From Candidatus Sysuimicrobiota bacterium CSP1-3 (GTDB taxonomy: Bacteria; Sysuimicrobiota; Sysuimicrobiia; Sysuimicrobiales; Humicultoraceae): a DNA stretch of 34,430 bases. The stretch spans positions 1-34,430 of the forward strand of contig LDXQ01000011.1 in NCBI GenBank assembly GCA_001443485.1. Direction: 5' to 3'. Below are positions 32,584 to 34,430 of the stretch, in pieces; the first letter of the stretch is position 1; each line of letters opens with the position of its first letter. The position numbers were made by a program, and so were the translations under genes. The notes beneath the pieces were generated by a model. The model was given only the letters and a program-made list of their open reading frames with translations, ran no database searches and was not told where the DNA came from.

Positions 32584-34430
32584 CCTGTCCACCTCCTGCC
32601 TTCTGGAATGGCTGGTACTCACGTCCGGTTTCGTCGTGATACTTCACTTTCGTCAAAAACTCGACCCAGTGCAGACGGGCGGGCTGGATGATGTGCCCGA
32701 TGATGGTGAAGGCGAAGAACATCGCCTGGCCGATCCCGGCAATCAGGACCGCGATGATGTACCCCCCAATCCCGCCGGATTTCGCCGCCATCTCGCCCAG
32801 CTGGTTGGCGGCCAGGGCCAGCGCCGCGGCGGCGATGCCGAAGGCCAGGAGCCGGGCGTGGGAGAGCACGTGGCCCAGCGCGGTGAACGATTCCAGAAAC
32901 CACATCAGGCTCATGGGCTTGCGCGACGCCACGGCCGCGCCGACGGCCGCCAGGGCGAAGTAGAGGCTCCAGCGGGCCAGCGCCCCCGGTAGAATCTGCG
33001 CGAAGGTCCCCAGGAAGATGAGGACCGCCGACAGGGCGAGGATCGTGACCAGGCTCTCGAACACGCCCTCCGTGTGCCGGTGGCGAATGCCCATGACCAG
33101 GTGCGCGATCAGCCCCAGGTACACCATGGCAATGCCGGTGAGGATGATGGCGTAGAAGTAGCGCGTCTGGTTCGTCGGGCTGGTCACCCGGTCGAAGATC
33201 GGATGATAGCGGAAGAACAGTTCCGGCAGGTTCCCGAAGAACTCGCCGTAGATCACGCCGAAGCCGATCACCCAGACCGCCATCACCCGGATCAGCCAGG
33301 AGACCTCTGTTGCCATCCGCGGGGTCAGGCGGGCATCAAGCACCGGCACCGTCCAGGGACGCCCGGCACGAGCGCGGTTACGCAACCACCAGCCGAAGAG
33401 GAAGAAGAGCAGGCCGTAGCCCACGTCGCCGATGACCAGGCCGACGAAGAGCGGGAAGGTCACGGCGATCAGCGGGCTGGGATCCCAGGTGCCGTAGCGC
33501 GGCGGCGGGAAGAGGCTGAGCAGCATCTGGAACGGGCGGATCCCCGCGGGGTTATCCAGCAACACCGGCACCCGCTCCGCCTCGTGCGGGTCGGCCGGCG
33601 TGTCGTAGACCACGACCTCGTTGCCGAAGCGGCGCTGCACCGCGCGGCGCACCGCGGCCACCATCCGCGTCGGGGACCACCCGTGCACGACGAAGGTGTA
33701 GCGGGACTGCGTGAGTTGGGGCAGCACCTGCAGGCGGGTGAGGCGGTCCACCACGACGGCGCGCATTGCCACCAAGTGGGAGCGCTGCGCCTGGGCGATC
33801 CGCTGCAGCGCGGCGCCGATGCCGTCGATCTCGCCGGGGAGCGCGGCGCGCCGCTCCTCCATCCGCCGGATCGCTTCGGCCGGCGGCAGATCGGCGAAGA
33901 TACTGGGCAGGCGTAGTTCGCTCACGCCGGCGCGGGCCAGGAACCCGTGCACCGCGTCTGCGTCCAGGCGGTGGAAGGCCGCGACCACGCCGACCTTTCC
34001 CTCCTCCACCACGCGGCTGACGACCTCGATGCGGCCCCCGGTCAACTCGACCAGCCGGCGGCGGAGGTCCGCCACGACGCTCAGGTCGCGCGTGCGCAGG
34101 ATGAAGCCGACCGTCTCCAGCGAGTGGCTGCCCGCGAGCGCCCCCAGCAGCGGCGACAGGACCCGCACCGCGCTCTCGTAGGAGCGGATCAGTTCCAGTT
34201 CGTCCTGGAGTTCGCGGCGCTGGCGCACCAGCGGCTGCACCTGCTCTTCCAGGGCGGCGAGTTCCGTTTCCAGTTCCTCGAGGGACTTCGCGGCGAGTTC
34301 GTCCGTAGCGGGGGCAGGTTCGACCGGCACGGCGGGCAGCAGCGTGAGCAGGCCGTCCCCGCGGGCGCGCAGGCGCTCCAGGGTCTCGACCTGGGCCCGC
34401 TCCGCCGATTCCGGGTTGACGCTGGAGAAC
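32567..34430 (-). CDS. atpI: V/A-type ATPase subunit I (membrane stator), N-terminus off window
   Basis: The frame is open from the window edge to a stop at 32567, so at least 620 residues; the GTG at 34330 is internal, because homologous sequence (SAERAQVETLERLRARGDGL) continues upstream. The N-terminal half is cytoplasmic with a coiled coil (about SLEELETELAALEEQVQPL) and VHGWSP. The C-terminal half has about seven or eight membrane helices with FGVIYGEFFGN, SFTALGHVLSHARLLAFGIA (which includes the conserved Arg that serves the ion channel) and GHIIQPARLHWVEFLTKVKY. It forms the ion path next to the K ring. Confidence 0.95.
   Translation of the reverse strand, partial: FSSVNPESAERAQVETLERLRARGDGLLTLLPAVPVEPAPATDELAAKSLEELETELAALEEQVQPLVRQRRELQDELELIRSYESAVRVLSPLLGALAGSHSLETVGFILRTRDLSVVADLRRRLVELTGGRIEVVSRVVEEGKVGVVAAFHRLDADAVHGFLARAGVSELRLPSIFADLPPAEAIRRMEERRAALPGEIDGIGAALQRIAQAQRSHLVAMRAVVVDRLTRLQVLPQLTQSRYTFVVHGWSPTRMVAAVRRAVQRRFGNEVVVYDTPADPHEAERVPVLLDNPAGIRPFQMLLSLFPPPRYGTWDPSPLIAVTFPLFVGLVIGDVGYGLLFFLFGWWLRNRARAGRPWTVPVLDARLTPRMATEVSWLIRVMAVWVIGFGVIYGEFFGNLPELFFRYHPIFDRVTSPTNQTRYFYAIILTGIAMVYLGLIAHLVMGIRHRHTEGVFESLVTILALSAVLIFLGTFAQILPGALARWSLYFALAAVGAAVASRKPMSLMWFLESFTALGHVLSHARLLAFGIAAAALALAANQLGEMAAKSGGIGGYIIAVLIAGIGQAMFFAFTIIGHIIQPARLHWVEFLTKVKYHDETGREYQPFQKAGGGQVAEGR

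Noticed and set aside
32584-32622. Upstream GTG start for atpK at 32622
   Set aside because: It would add hydrophilic residues before the signal sequence and has no ribosome site, whereas TTG 32583 has AGGAGG at 8 nt.

Overview
The window is about 34 kb of GC-rich, densely packed bacterial DNA, apparently chromosomal and probably from an uncultured lineage. It has a Thermus-type A/V-ATPase operon, a gap-pgk-tpiA-secG block, the Sbp (DUF1290)/DUF881 pair found in Firmicutes, Actinobacteria and Chloroflexi, and many GTG/TTG starts. Together these suggest a thermophile-like Terrabacteria lineage (for example Sysuimicrobiota/CSP1-3, Armatimonadota or Chloroflexota relatives). The phylum is inference.

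Region 1 (1-7.6 kb) is mixed. It opens with a minus-strand pair: a 43-residue exported-looking peptide and an XRE-type regulator that runs off the left edge. On the plus strand come a small zinc-ribbon protein and a cytosolic gamma-glutamyltransferase-family enzyme. Next is a fusion of a Phd/YefM-type antitoxin domain to an O6-alkylguanine-DNA alkyltransferase. Its promoter carries a perfect 16-bp palindrome and is shared with a divergent pterin carbinolamine dehydratase gene. A TPR protein with a class III cyclase domain and a secreted protein follow on the minus strand.

Region 2 (7.6-18.1 kb) is a minus-strand block centred on adenylate-forming (ANL) enzymes. A solute-binding protein, a fused double permease, a divergent ANL enzyme and a GNAT form the upstream unit. 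A new promoter then drives a 20-codon leader ORF, a terminator-like hairpin, a 68-residue protein, a tandem GNAT and three PaaK/CapK-like genes. Two of these three have lost key residues. This could be an undescribed small-molecule biosynthesis or modification locus, but its product cannot be read from the sequence.

Region 3 (18.1-20.1 kb) is a small lower-GC islet next to tRNA-Leu(GAG). It holds two 40-bp direct repeats that contain the 3' end of the tRNA, an RHH/RelE toxin-antitoxin pair, and a secreted-protein gene broken by a 4-bp duplication.

Region 4 (20.1-34.4 kb) is a colinear minus-strand run: V-ATPase I-K-E-C-F-A-B-D, then DUF881 (frameshifted), Sbp, gap, pgk, tpiA, secG and tRNA-Leu. 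The B subunit is interrupted by a 531-residue intein with an intact LAGLIDADG endonuclease and two extra helix-turn-helix-like segments.
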